A DNA stretch of 64,000 nt from Coffea arabica (Eukaryota; Streptophyta; Magnoliopsida; Gentianales; Rubiaceae). Each line of letters starts with the position of its first letter. Within the stretch, counting starts at the first letter, position 1. Below the pieces are notes generated by a model that was not told where the DNA came from, made no database searches, and was given only the letters and a program-made list of their open reading frames with translations. Below are positions 23,056 to 35,900 of this stretch, in pieces. The position numbers and the translations under genes were made by a program. The stretch lies in NCBI RefSeq assembly GCF_036785885.1, contig NC_092312.1, positions 20,354,001 to 20,418,000 on the forward strand, in the 5' to 3' direction.

Positions 23056-26000
23056 ATGTCTGAGGTGCTTTTCTTTTCAAAATTTTTCAGTAATTTTGCA
23101 ATAATTCGCTTAATTTCTCCTTGTTAATCGCAGAGCAGATAATTGCATATAATTCAATCGAGTAGTCGTAGGAAGCTAGTAAATCAGTTGCTCGAGTTTT
23201 ATGGTTTTTTTTTTCCGGTGTTTTCGTTCCGAGTTTTGTCTATATTATTATTTATTTTTTTTTGTCGATGACTATAGATTAAATTAAGTAGTCAATAATT
23301 AATATATTGATTACTTTACATTTTTTGAAAATTTTTTTACCTGAATTTTGCAGGAGGTTAAAGATGCTCCAGCTTCCCCAGAGGTTGTAGATGCTCCAGC
23401 ACCGTCGAAGGCTAAGGATGCTCCTTCACCAGCAGCTGGTACTCGCTCGTTCTATCCGTATTTTTATTCCTGAAGTCACATATACGTGTCCTTCGTGTGT
23501 GTGTTATTTATGTTCATAATTGATTCATATCGGAGCCGGTAGATAAATTTTATAAGGTTGTGAAGGTTATAGTCAACTCGTTTGCAACTTCCGGCAGTTG
23601 CCATTAGGGGAAGAATTGTTAGATTTCCGCTATTTGCTTTTTACTTTTTTGTCAATTGCCATTCAGCTTAATTTGTCGAAAATGTGCGCCATTTGGCAGT
23701 CATTTTCAAGGTTTGGATGCAAGATTGTGTGCTCTTTCAGGTTGTGAGTTGATTTAGATCAAATAGTTATACTTGTCAAATTTGTCCCTAGCTGCAATAT
23801 GCCTTACAACGAGACTTCCAGATGTAGTGAAATTGTTGTCCATTGGTCAACTACTGGTTTATTTTCCCATTGAGAAATGGACGGTGTCCAGTAGTATTAT
23901 GATTGACTGGGTATGATGACCATCGAAGGCCAAGTTTGGTGGTATCACCAGATGATGTCAGCATGATCATCTGAAGCATATCATTCAGTTTTGGGAAAGC
24001 TTTGGTTACTTAGAAAGTAAGAACTGCTGGAAGACCTTGATCTGCTTTGCAACATGTCGATGGTTCTTCTTAGAAACCTAAAAGCTTTAGTAACATGTTG
24101 GTGATGGGAAGTGAGTCAACACTGAACAGCAATCTGAGATGAGAATTCTGAAATTCAGCTGCTTATTGTTTGTTTCTAGGAACTTTGAGGGGATCTAGAT
24201 AGTAATACATTTGTGCACACATATTTCCTAGTCATATCCATCTATGAGATCTGGGACCTACAAAACAACAGTGGAAAAGAGTACAAAGAGTTCTCGTAGT
24301 GCGTTAGGGCCACCATAATTTTGTAACATTTCAATGTAAAGCAATGGTGACAATAGCAGGCAATAAGGTTTTTCTTTTTTATCTTTAAAAATGAAAAGAA
24401 AAACGCGTTCATAAGGTGTAACTCTTTTCAAAATAATTCTACACATGAGAACAGACTGAGGTTTCATCTTCTAGTGGCATGTAACTTTCTTTGTGTTACA
24501 GTTGTCTGTTCCTTAATTGGCATTCCATCACCGTTCTAAATGTGAAAAGTGTGATGGATGCATGGAAGGATGAGACAAGATGTAGCATTCCAAGCTAATT
24601 ATAAGTTTGATATCTCTCTCTCTCTCTCTCTCTCTCGCAAGAGGGGAGAGGAGGTGGTGGGCCAAGCAGTTTGCTACATGTGGCTTGCTGCTGTTTGCTT
24701 TTGAAAGTGATTTAACATTTTATCCAACCAGTTTTCTAAGCTATATGACCATTTGAGGGTTTATCTTGCACTTTCTGCTAAATTCTGATATCTTCAATCT
24801 CTAAATTTAAATCATCTCTGAAGAAAATTATGTATTCTCTTCCCCCCCCCCCCCCCAAAAAAATCAGAAGAAAAGGCTGGTGCCATGGAGAATAAACGTA
24901 GTTCTGAATCAACCTCTGTGGAGACACAATCAGAACAGAGGAGGGCTACAACCACAACCTCTGCAGCTGGAGTGCCGCTACAAAATCCTTTCGATTTCTC
25001 TGCAATGACGGGCCTACTAAATGTAATTCTTTTCGGCATGTCTTTTTGAGTTGAATAGTAATTGTATCATTACATGTTGAGTGCACCATAGCTTGACACT
25101 CTTCTTGTCAGTTGCTAAACAAACTTATTTTTTAATAATTCATGGAAAATGACAATGAAATTGACATCCACATTAAGGTCAATGTGTGGCTGGAATCTGA
25201 AACCTGGAACTTTCACTATGGGAAACATATATTGAGGATGGATCTGGTTGCTTTTTAACATAGAATTTTATTCTGGGTACCCAGTTAAAACATTTTTTAA
25301 GTGTACTGACTTGGATATCTTCCAAATATGTTTTAAATATTCTTGTGTAACATTTGATTTATGTCCTTATGGCTCATGGTGACATATCCATGGTGCTGTT
25401 TTGACTCTCAAGTACTAAGTTATGGATGTTTCTGATGATGCTTGTAAGAAAAAAATTCTAAACATGTTTACCCATGCCTTTCTCTCTGATGGTTGGCTTT
25501 GTCTCTGTTGTCCAGTCCTGAATTTTTGTTTTTCCTACTACGTTACATGTCCTGGTAGCTATTCTCTTGTAAATCCAATCTATACAGAAGAAATTGCTGA
25601 CTACTTAGTTTTCAGTTGAAAATGAACATAGGGCTCAAGTCATACCCTGTGTCTTCATTTTAATTTATGAGGCTGTTGTCTCTCTATGAAGTGTTCAATC
25701 ATGATGTGAGTTTGGCTTCTTATTCTCTCTGTCTATCTATCCTTCCATGGTTGATAGATTTTCAGGCTTCTCTTTTCATCAAGTTGTAGTATTTCATTTT
25801 GTAGCACTATACAGATTTGTCTGTGGATACAAAACTCGTTTAGCTTTTTCCCTGGAATGAACATTCTGTGACTTGTCAATAAGGTTCACAACCTACCTAT
25901 CTAGTTTTCCTCATACGTTATATTACTGCATCAGCAATTATAAATGGTAAATGTAGTTATTTAATATTGCTTTCTGAAACCCCGGTAATGTGACAACTAT

Positions 26001-28581
26001 AGGACCCGAGCATCAAAGAATTAGCCGAACAGATTGCAAAGGACCCTTCTTTTAATCAAATGGCAGAGCAGCTTCAGAAGACCTTTCAGGGTACTTCAGT
26101 GGATGAGGGTATCCCTCAGTTTGATACACAGCAATACTACACTACAATGCAGCAGGTTATGCAAAATCCACAATTTATGACAATGGCTGAGCGGCTTGGC
26201 AATGCTTTAATGCAGGTGTGTGCCAATTTACTTTATGTTGGTGCTTCATGAATATATGTTTATAGGAAGAACAGCAATAAAATAGAGTATGCTCTACAAT
26301 GGACCTGATTCTGACATTTCATTTACTATTGCTGTTTTATGGAATATGAATTCAGGATCCATCTATGTCCAGCATGCTTGAGAATTTGACCAATCCAGTT
26401 CACAAAGACCAGCTTGAAGAACGAATGTCACGCATCAAGGAGGATCCTTCTTTGAAGCCTATTTTGGATGAGATAGAGACAGGAGGTCCAGCTGCAATGA
26501 TGAGGTCTTATACTTGGTCTTTATGACTTTTGCCATCATCCGTGGAATCTTATATTCAATAAATATCGTGTAATAACTTTATGTAATGCCAAGACTAGAA
26601 ATGTTGTTGATTTGGCTCTTTTTACCCTTTTTTTGAAAGCCTGTTCATCTGACTAAGAGATCCATATACGAAATAGTGTGTAAACCTTTCTTGAACGCTT
26701 GTTGCTATATTAACAACAACAGGGCTTAAGGGCATAAGGACTATTTCTGAGCAGTAATGTCTGAAAACTACAGTTTGGCATTTTGCTTTCCATTTACTGG
26801 CTTGGAGCTCTTTTGCATCGTGGGGTCACTGCATTTCTTGGCATTTAAAGTACTGAATTTGTTCCTGTTGTACAGGTATTGGAATGATAAGGAGGTTCTA
26901 CAGAAGTTGGGTGAAGCAATGGGTTTTGCTGTTGCTGGAGAACCAGGTTCCTCTGCCGACAATGCAGAGCCAGATGAAGCAGAGGAAGCAAATGAAGATG
27001 AATCTATTGTTCATCATACTGCTAGTATTGGTGATGTAGACGTAAGACAGTTTATTTTTATTTTCTTAGTGAAGAAACTACTGGATATTTTAGGAACTCG
27101 TCAATTTTTGTCTCTATCTTTGTGACTAGATCTCTCAATGCTCATTTTGATCTTAATCTTTGAGGTGCAGAAGCTCGTAATTCTACTATTTTTAACATGT
27201 TTTTATTTGATATAAGTAATTTATAAAACTATAATTAGTTTTCTTTATGAAATTTCTAGCGTTTGAAGAACGCACTTGCTGCGGGTGCTGATAAAGATGA
27301 AGAAGATTCAGAAGGAAGAACAGCATTGCATTTTGCTTGTGGTTATGGAGAGGTAAAAGTTTTAAAAAGATCCAAGTGGTAATTCTGTAACTTCTCTATT
27401 CTTGCATGTCACCAGCATACTCTGCTGACTGGATGTGTTTGTTTGAGCTTTAGATAACTCTTGTGAGCAGAATATTTAGCTGAATCTGTAGTCTAGATAT
27501 AAGAACTAATTCTATGTACTGTATGGTGTATGGATGCTTGCTCATAAATCACTATTGGTTGTAGCCTAGTCTATGGGTGTACTTGTTTTGAAAATATACA
27601 ATCTTGTAACGGAAGTTTATAGGAACTTATTGTATTGAAGGTCATGGTGGGAAGAAGGGGAAATGGATATTAACTGGGTATCTTTGGAATTTGGAATCAC
27701 ATAATGATCACACCAAAAGCACACCTCTTGCTTTACATGGTTAGATGCTATGTAATGTGTATTCAGTTTCGTCCTGAAGATTTTGTCTCTTCTTGGTGAG
27801 CTCCATGGTCATTTATCATTTTGTTTCAGGTACCCATTGTGGTGTGATTGTCTCGTTGTCCTAGTTTGCCTTTAGTTGTGCTGAATAACTAAAGTTTATG
27901 ACTTACTATTCTGATTTATTTCTGTGAAGTAGATATGCGGTTGTTATAGTCAAAATGATTTGTTTATGTCGGTTTTTTTGACATTCTTCAAGATTGTATT
28001 GCTTCCCTGTTTTGGCTACAAAATGTAAAAGCCAAAATCTCTCTCACAAATGGATTTTCTTCCTTTCATGAACTCTTCAAATTTCTTTTAGTTCAAGAGT
28101 TTGTTTATTAATATTATGTTTTTAACGATTTCATCATCTTTATGTTTCTTAGGGCATCCTTCTGATATAATTCTTTACCTTCTTAACGTGTCTCTTGATG
28201 CAAGTCCTGTTAGACTCATGAAGAAACTTTAAATTTTTTTTTGTTTAACTGTGCAGGCGAAGTGTGCACAAGTTCTTCTCGAGGCTGGTGCAAAGGTGGA
28301 TGCTTTGGATAAGAATAAGAACACTGCTCTTCATTATGCAGCAGGTTATGGCAGGAAAGAGTGTGTTCAACTCCTGCTGGAGCATGGAGCTGCTGTGTAA
28401 GCATAGTCCATCTAGTTTACAATCTGCTGCTGCTTTTAATTTCTGTCAAGCTAGCTTAATCCCAATTCTTTCATTTCACAGCACTCTCCAAAACTTGGAT
28501 GGAAAGACTCCCATTGATGTTGCTAAACTGAATAACCAGCATGAGGTACTTAAGCTGCTCGAGAAGGATGCTTTTCTATAA
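23056..28581 (+). CDS. AKR2: AKR2-type ankyrin repeat protein (chaperone for organelle outer-membrane proteins)
   Basis: Nine coding exons: 23056-23064, 23354-23438, 24868-25022, 26003-26215, 26356-26504, 26876-27041, 27260-27352, 28257-28396 and 28482-28581, giving 369 residues (Arabidopsis AKR2A is about 342). The first coding exon has only nine bases (Met-Ser-Glu). The N-terminus is acidic and Ala/Pro-rich with repeated DAP motifs. The middle has AKR2-specific blocks ([49 protein letters not shown]). The last third has about four ankyrin repeats, including [13 protein letters not shown] and [13 protein letters not shown]. Arabidopsis AKR2 binds newly made chloroplast outer-envelope and some peroxisomal membrane proteins in the cytosol and delivers them. 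Family assignment is firm; orthology to AKR2A or AKR2B is not resolved. Confidence 0.92.
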
Positions 28582-30679
28582 ACTTGGAATATAGAAGTGA
28601 GGTACTTGAGCTTTTCCGTCTATCAGGGTGTGATTGTGTTAGCCCTATGTATTTTGAGAGGCTGTCGTCCCGACTTCCTGTAATTTTTCCATTTGCTTCT
28701 GTATGATCATTATTTTTACTGTTTCCTCCACATATTACGCACATAATTGATAGTATCTGGGGTACTTAATATCTTGTCCGCTTCCTTTTATGTGGTCGGC
28801 AAATAGCACCTGTGTGATATCTGGAAAAATGCTGAAAATAGGCTGCTCCTGTGCAGTGTATTGTGAATTTTAGGCATGTGGTCATCAAAGGCTTTGCTTG
28901 TACTACTATTTTTCTCCTGCATCCAAATGGGGAAGGCTAGAAAATGCAATAATATCACGTATCAAAGCTTAATTTAACTTCGATTTCTGCATTGGCAAGA
29001 CGCGGAATTTCTGCTTTGCCTCTTTGCCCTGCACAAGGTGCATTTCTACAGTCCTAAAACAATGCCCAAAAAGAAAGGCAAATGATAAAATGATAAAAGT
29101 GTGGAGGAGGATGCATTTCTGCAATCTGAACGATACGCGAAAGGAAAGGCATATGTGATACAATAGCACGAGTATGAATGGGGATTTGAATGTTCCCAAT
29201 CCTTGAAATGAACTTTCAACTACATTCTAAATAAAATATCCACTTGCTACTATTTATGATTTACTTTTCCACCGAAAGCCAATGGCGTAAAAGTGGGTCA
29301 TATATTATGTTTTGTAACAGATGACTATTTATTGCAATTTTCTCATAAAAAACGATTATGATTAAAAAGAGCTAATTATATGCCCTGCATCATAGTGAGA
29401 GCTCGGCATGTGCATAGCCCATAAATTCAATTCATTTTTGACAGAGCATCTAGGGGCTAGGGCTCCCCATTTTTTTTTTTAAGGAATTAAATGGGTGATT
29501 TGGGCACTTTGAACGGGTTGAAATTGGTAATAGATATAAGTGAATCAACCTATTTATATCCATTTTATTAGATGGGTATAAATTGATAAGTTAAAAAATG
29601 AGTTGGATAACTCAATTATTCATTTATAACTCATTTATTTTACTTTTTTTGTAAACTGATTTAAACTCATTTTTGCAAACTGAATTATCAATTTATACCA
29701 CTCCTTGCGCCTATCATTCGTTTTAAATATTTGCTTATAATGCTCAATAATCTTAATTACCAATTTTTTTCCATCCATGCCCTATGTCACAAAATTACAT
29801 ATTATTTAATAATTGAACAATAAGAATATAAAAATTTGAACTAAGTAATATGAAAGTTAACATAAAACCTTAATCCAAAAACATTGAACTTCTAGCATTT
29901 TTTTCCATGTGTAAATTTAAAATTTTATTTTGGAAAGGTAGGAAAGAAGGTTAAAACTTGTGATAAATTGGTAATGTTGAAAAATGAGCAAGTTAACAAA
30001 CTATGAGAAAATAAAATGATAAGATAAATCCAATAAATAATAATAATAATGAAACAAAAGTAATTAATATCATACCAAAATGAAGAATTTGAAAAAAAAA
30101 AAAAGTAGGATATCTATCTGTGTCAAAAATGCATCAAATATTTGTTAATGTTGAAAAATAAAACAATTAACTGTATACAAGGTTTCAACAATGTTAATGC
30201 CTAAAAGTCTCCGACAATGAGTTTAATAATCAAACGTAGGCCTCAAATTTCTTTTAAATAGGTAGGGAAAGAGAGAAGGTTTTGGGAGAACAATTTTAAA
30301 TGAGTTAATTAGATATGGTGGGTTATTCAATCCATTTATATCCATATACAAAAACTTAAAATATTAATATTCAACTATTCACGGGCTGGTATGGATAAAT
30401 TTAATTAAATGGATTTGTTTGTCATATATAATTATAGCTATTCCCTTTTTAAAGTGGAAGATTTTGAGCCAAAAATTTCTTATTTATAATCATTTCTTTC
30501 TTACCATCAAACCCAAACCCTTCCCCATTATACCTATAGCTTAAGTGTCAATGTGACCATTTTTCTTAATAAATCAAACTATTTTTTTTTGTAGAAAAAT
30601 AAAATTACATCATGTAACTACAATAAAAAAATCAATATTAATAGATTACAACTCGATAAAAACTAATATGAAAGGAAAT
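28582..30679. other. Intergenic: AKR2 3' flank and AT-rich repeat-like DNA
   Basis: The first few hundred bases are the 3' UTR and flank of the AKR2-type gene. From about 29470 to 30440 the DNA is very AT-rich, with motifs like TTTATATCCATTTTATTAGA near both ends in related orientations, suggesting a decayed transposon. No gene is supported. Confidence 0.4.
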
Positions 30680-31305
30680 TGTTGGGTTTTGAGAGAGCCA
30701 AATTCGAGGAGAATTTAACCATGAGTTAGAATGGGAATCACAACCATGGGTTTGACGCCACATCCAACCCAAAACCTTAAGGCATTGGATATATGGATCA
30801 TTCCCACTTATATGTTTCTCCTTCTACTCTTTCCGATGTGGGACATTGATTCACACTTGATATCCAAACAATCTCCCCATCAATTATGAATCTCTTTCAC
30901 ATCGAACCTCTCTCCCTAGCCCATCCACTCCATCAAACCCATTTCAATCTGGAGTGTACGATTCTTGCTCAAGAGCTCACATGCCCTTGCCTCATTGCAA
31001 GTCTGCATGATTTTTTTCCCCCGCTCTTATCCAAGTCACGCCTTACCACTCCCACTGATTTTTTACCCTGGAGTCACTGCCCAGCCGAACCATCGATTCT
31101 GATACCACTTGTTGGGTTTTGAGAGAGCCAAACTCGGGAAGAATTTAATCATGAGATAGAATGGGAACCACAACTATGGGTTTGACACCACATCCAACCT
31201 AAAACCTTAAAGCATTGGATCTATGGATCATTCCCACTTATATGTTTCTCATTCTACTCATCTCTTTTCGACGTGGGACATTGATTCACACTTGATATCC
31301 CAACA
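30680..31305 (-). mobile_element. TRIM retroelement A, complete, non-autonomous
   Basis: Two direct repeats, 30680-30870 and 31110-31305, begin TGTTGGGTTTTGAGAGAGCC and end in CA. On the minus strand, TGGTATCAGA (31107 downward), a primer-binding site for initiator tRNA-Met, lies two bases inside the right repeat. A purine-rich tract (GATGGGGAGAT on the minus strand) abuts the left repeat. Short LTRs, both priming sites and no gag or pol define a terminal-repeat retrotransposon in miniature. No target duplication is seen immediately around it. Confidence 0.8.
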
Positions 31306-31313
31306 ATCCAGTT

Positions 31314-32027
31314 TGTTAGGGAGAAATACCTCGAGAGAGTCCACTAAAGAGCCCAATATGTAAGTTAGGAACCCAACTCTGATCCAAAAGGTTAAACTGT
31401 TAGGTTTTGGATTCTTACTTACATATTAACCGCTCTATCTCCATCTCTCGGATTAATGTGGAATACAACCCTTTACTTGTGAATCTAACAAATCTTTCCC
31501 TTTATGAGTAACCCCCACATTAAACTCAAATTTACAAGCTCTTTTTTCGAACCCACTTTAATACTCAATGCAAGCCCACTTTTATCACCAAGGTCACCTC
31601 TTCTCCCAAATATGGACCCACTCTTTTTTAACATCCAAATTATATTTTGGACCCTTGCCAGCCCTTGACTCCTTAGTCTAACATCAACCGGACCCCCTGC
31701 TAGACCCATGGCACACCTGGTCCAACAACAACCAAACTTCTTGGCACTTCGGTCCACCATCAAGAAGAGAATTTTCACCGGTCCAACTACGAGAAGAGTC
31801 CACTTGTTCATGAGTAACCAGTCTCGCAACTTGAAACTCTGATACCAGTTTGTTAGGGAGAAATACCTCGAGAGGGTCCACTAAAGAGCCCAATATGTAA
31901 GTCAGGAACCCAACTTTGACCCAAAAACTTAAGCTGTTAGGTTTTGGGCCCTTACTTACATATTAACCGCTCTGTCTCCATCTTTCGGACTAATGTGGGA
32001 TACAACCCTTTACTCATGAATCTAACA
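31314..32027 (-). mobile_element. TRIM retroelement B, complete, non-autonomous
   Basis: Two 177-base direct repeats, 31314-31490 and 31851-32027, begin TGTTAGGGAGAAATACCTCG and end TCTAACA. On the minus strand, TGGTATCAGAG (31847 downward), a perfect initiator tRNA-Met primer-binding site, lies three bases inside the right repeat. A purine tract (AAAGGGAAAGATT on the minus strand) abuts the left repeat. The interior has a weak minus-strand open frame with no retroviral motif. It is only eight bases from element A and in the same orientation, but its LTR sequence differs. Confidence 0.82.
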
Positions 32028-32275
32028 GAAGTTTACCTCAAAACTCGTAAGTCTTGAACCAGAGCCTTTACCTCTTAATAATTTAACTTCAGTTAATTCA
32101 CCACCAAATTAAAGTCTTATCGATATTATTAGTTCACCTGCTTATAAGCATGCTTATTTGAACTGCGCATATCATGGGAAAAAATGATTTGATTTCCCTT
32201 TTAATCTTACCAGAGGCACAAGCGATTGTATTGAAGTAATATCTTAGGCCTTTATCAGGTCCTTAAAAAAAAGGA

Positions 32276-32417
32276 TTAATCTTTCCTACACTAACAGTGT
32301 ATACGTTATTAGTATTGAATTAATGACAACTATATAAAAATTAAATTTAAAATTTAATTTTTGCACTCATATCATGAATCCAACGATGATAGTGTATACA
32401 CTTTCAGTGTATAAAAG
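32276..32417. repeat. MITE with TACACT(N)AGTGTATAC ends, copy 1
   Basis: CTACACTAACAGTGTATAC at the left is matched by GTATACACTTTCAGTGTATA at the right. The interior includes CATATCATGAATCCAACGATGATAG. Related copies are at 42872-43030 and 51389-51532. Confidence 0.55.
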
Positions 32418-32981
32418 ATTTATTAAAAAAAAAAAATCATTTGTCCTCTTTGTTTAAGTTTCACTGGACACCCGGGGTTAGGACGATTGGTCGAACCAAT
32501 CGAGTGAAAAACCGGTCTTTCGTCTGTATGCTCCGTACTTCTTCGGTATAAATGTTTTTATCAGCCTCCCTTTGTTTACTTCCTGCCCTCCTCTCAAACC
32601 AAATTCTCATACAACTAAAATATCAATCTCCGGTATAATTTTCGTTATTATCGTCATATTCTATTCCGACCTCAAAAGCTTTTCGCAGGAAATACGACAA
32701 ACTACTTATCTGCAATTCGTCTCTCAATTTCTAGGGTTTGTATACTTATGTGATACTCTCACAGATCCATTAAATTGCTAATTTTCCTGGTTAAACTTGT
32801 CACAATTACTAACTCGTCCGTTTCCCCTAAAGAAAATATCCAGATCAATAACTATACTAGATGTGAACATAATTTAAATTTGTTGTTTAACATTTTTTTG
32901 GGTGTTTTTGGATAGGTGATAGTTGCGTTATGGCAGGTAATTGATTAATTAATTAATCAATTATTGAGGTTGAAGGAGGAG

Positions 32982-35900
32982 ATGGGGAGAGAGAGGGATT
33001 TATCGAGGTCACCTTCGTATCGGCGGAGGTATTCGCCGTCGCCGTCGCCCGTGGGGCATAGGTATAGCCGGAGGAGTGGTCGGAGAGATAGAAGCCGATC
33101 ACCTTACTCTCACAGCAGGTGATACCCGATTGCTCGGACTCTGTGTGTGTGTGTTTGTGCATTTATAACTCACAGATGTTTAAGACTCACCTTTTTTTAT
33201 GTCTTTGTTGAATCAATTACAGTTTATTCAGGCTTGTGATGTTCGTGTCTTGATCCGTTAAAGTATTGATTGCTTGTCTGCGCCTTTTTCGTGTCGAAGA
33301 TATATTTTGCAGCTTCAGAATTAGGACTTTTTGGTGTACTGTGGTATAAAAAATTTGTCAAATTGGAGATATTGGGTTGATTATCTTGTCATTATATTTA
33401 AACAAAAACCAAATCAAATTGCAGTTGAAGTGGATATTTCCCCTCCTTGTGAATATGTAACTTTCAATTACATAGTTCTCTTCATTACACTCATATAAAG
33501 GCTCGAATGGAGAATGTTTAGGTTGATCTGTCGCAATGATGCCAGTTGCAACCATTACTTCCTGAAAGGTTCATTTTTGAAGGACTGCAAAGATATTTGG
33601 GTAGTGTAGATTTGATCTGTATTCTCCACACTTGCTGAACATGAGATTGTGAGAGCAAGGGACCATTCTTTTGAAGGATCATTCTTTTCGATTTGTTAAA
33701 CTTCTGTTATGTCTGAGAAGCACATTGGTGGATGAACCACTAGTCTTCTGTAGTAATTCATGTTATATTCCTTCAGCAAATGGTCATATATCTGCAACAA
33801 CTCACCAGCAGACTCTTATATTACGTCAAGATCTGTGATTTCTGCTATTGCATCGTGCTGTGATTCTGCATATGAGAATTGTCAACCATCTGTCCGCAAT
33901 TTGATACTCTATGTGCTTGTAGTTGATGGCTGTCATACTTCTTCAACTCTTGCTCTTTCATCTTGAGTATATAAGTTGCTCGATTAGTGTGAAAGGTAGT
34001 TGTTGGACTACACCTGTTGTACACTCTCCTTTCTTTCTCTTTTAGAGACTAAAAGATCTGACTTGGGGGAGTTTGGGAAAAGTCTATTAAAACATGAGTC
34101 ACACACTACTTGTCTTCTTGGCGTGAAAATTTAAATTTAAAAAAGAAACCATGGCTTCCCTTTGATATGGGAAGTTAGCAGGTGATGGGTGGCGATGGGT
34201 GTCCTCCTGTTGCTTGTTTGTGACATTAGCAGTATCTTATGGTAAAAGATGGAGCAGTCAGTTTAATATCAATTAATGAGGTAACTGTACATGTTTAATT
34301 TCTATTCCATACTATGGCGAGTTTGTATGATGCAATATTGTATAATAAGTGGCACTTAATATCTTAGTTTGATGTTCAAGTATTCTATTTTGTTACACAG
34401 AAGAAGACGAAGTCGTTCGATGTCCTCTCGACATCGGAAAAGTCGTTCCCCTACCCCAAGACGACGTAAAAGTCCCTCTCCAACACCAAGGCGACACAAA
34501 AGACAAAGAACTAGAAGTATCTCACTCAGTGCATCTCCCGGTGTTAGTGTTGGTATAAAGGAGCAGAAAGATATTAGTGAAAAATTAAGAAAAGAGGAAG
34601 AAGAAAAGAAAAGGTATAACTGTTCTTTATATCCATTCATGTTTTTTTTTTTTTTCATTTTTTCCCAGTCTGTACATGGGAGCATTTAGTTATTTCTAAT
34701 GGGGGTTTGTTGTTAAAAAAGCATTTTATTGAATCATTTCTTCATCCATAAGTTGTGAATAAATGTTTCTGCATGCTGTAAGTTCTTTGGAAGTTTAGCC
34801 TTTCTTCTTGAAGTTTTGAATATGTGTCTTGTTAAGATGACTCTGTCATGGAGTTAGATCCTCATTAAGTGTGTATGTACTTCTTGTATCCTGTGATGAC
34901 TGCATGTTGTTCAAATGTGTGAAACTGTCTCACCTTTCCTTAATTTTCGTGGCTCTGTGTCTAATATTCGAGCATACAATTGGTAAGGTGTAAACTCTCT
35001 GATTCAAGACTTATATTAATGGTTTCCCTGAATGGAAAAGAATAAGATGGGGGAATCAATGGATATCCTAAGTGTCTAACGATACTCATTAATCATCAAA
35101 CCACCATCTCAGAATGGTGTTTGAGCGTGTTGTTAGGTGGAAACACACGTACACACGCATACATACATACATGCACACACACACACACATGTATTTTCTT
35201 TTTTTGACTTTGCTTCTTTTGCTTCATTTTGATTGAAGATTTGGTCATGTGGATGCTGAAGTTGCATGAAATTATATGCCATCCAAAACAAAGGGGAATA
35301 CCTGTACTTTACTCTTTAAAGTATGTTATGACTCGGTTACGAGTTAAATTGCCTTCAGATGTTGCTTGGTTCAAATAATGGGATGGAAATCAAATAATGT
35401 GAGGAGATGTATTCAGTTTAGGCAAAATAACACAAGATGTTTACACATACTGCAATGGATAAGAGTATAGGTCTTTTTTACATGACCGGTGACACCCTGA
35501 ATTTCTGTCAGCTTCTTGGTACACCTACCCTTGAACTCTTTCCTAGCTTGAATTTTTTTTAAAAAAATATATTGGACCTTTTGGTCTGTATATATTCGAA
35601 CTTACTGTTGTACCGGAACCTCCACAAGATATTTCAATAACCTCCATGGCCCATAATCCACACAAATCCCCTCAAACCACAAGCACAAGTCAGATCTTCA
35701 TGAATTTTTTTTTTCTTTATCAGTCAATTCAGGGTGAGGGGCAGGAGAGCTGAGGAGACTGGAAGCTGCATGGTCTTATCTGTGATTTTCCTTTTCCTAT
35801 TCTAAATATACCCAGGAACCAAGTGAGAGTATGGATTGAAAACCACCAAACTTTCAGAAATGACTAACTTCATAGATGGTAGGTTTGATTTCATTGAGTG

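Noticed and set aside
31485-31829. 114-codon minus frame within TRIM B
   Set aside because: It has no gag, protease or polymerase motif and partly reads through an LTR; TRIM elements are normally non-coding.
34356-34685. Minus-strand frame opposite ARGLU1-like exon 2
   Set aside because: It is the antisense shadow of the RS-repeat exon; Arg codons read in reverse give a Leu/Cys/Arg-rich frame.
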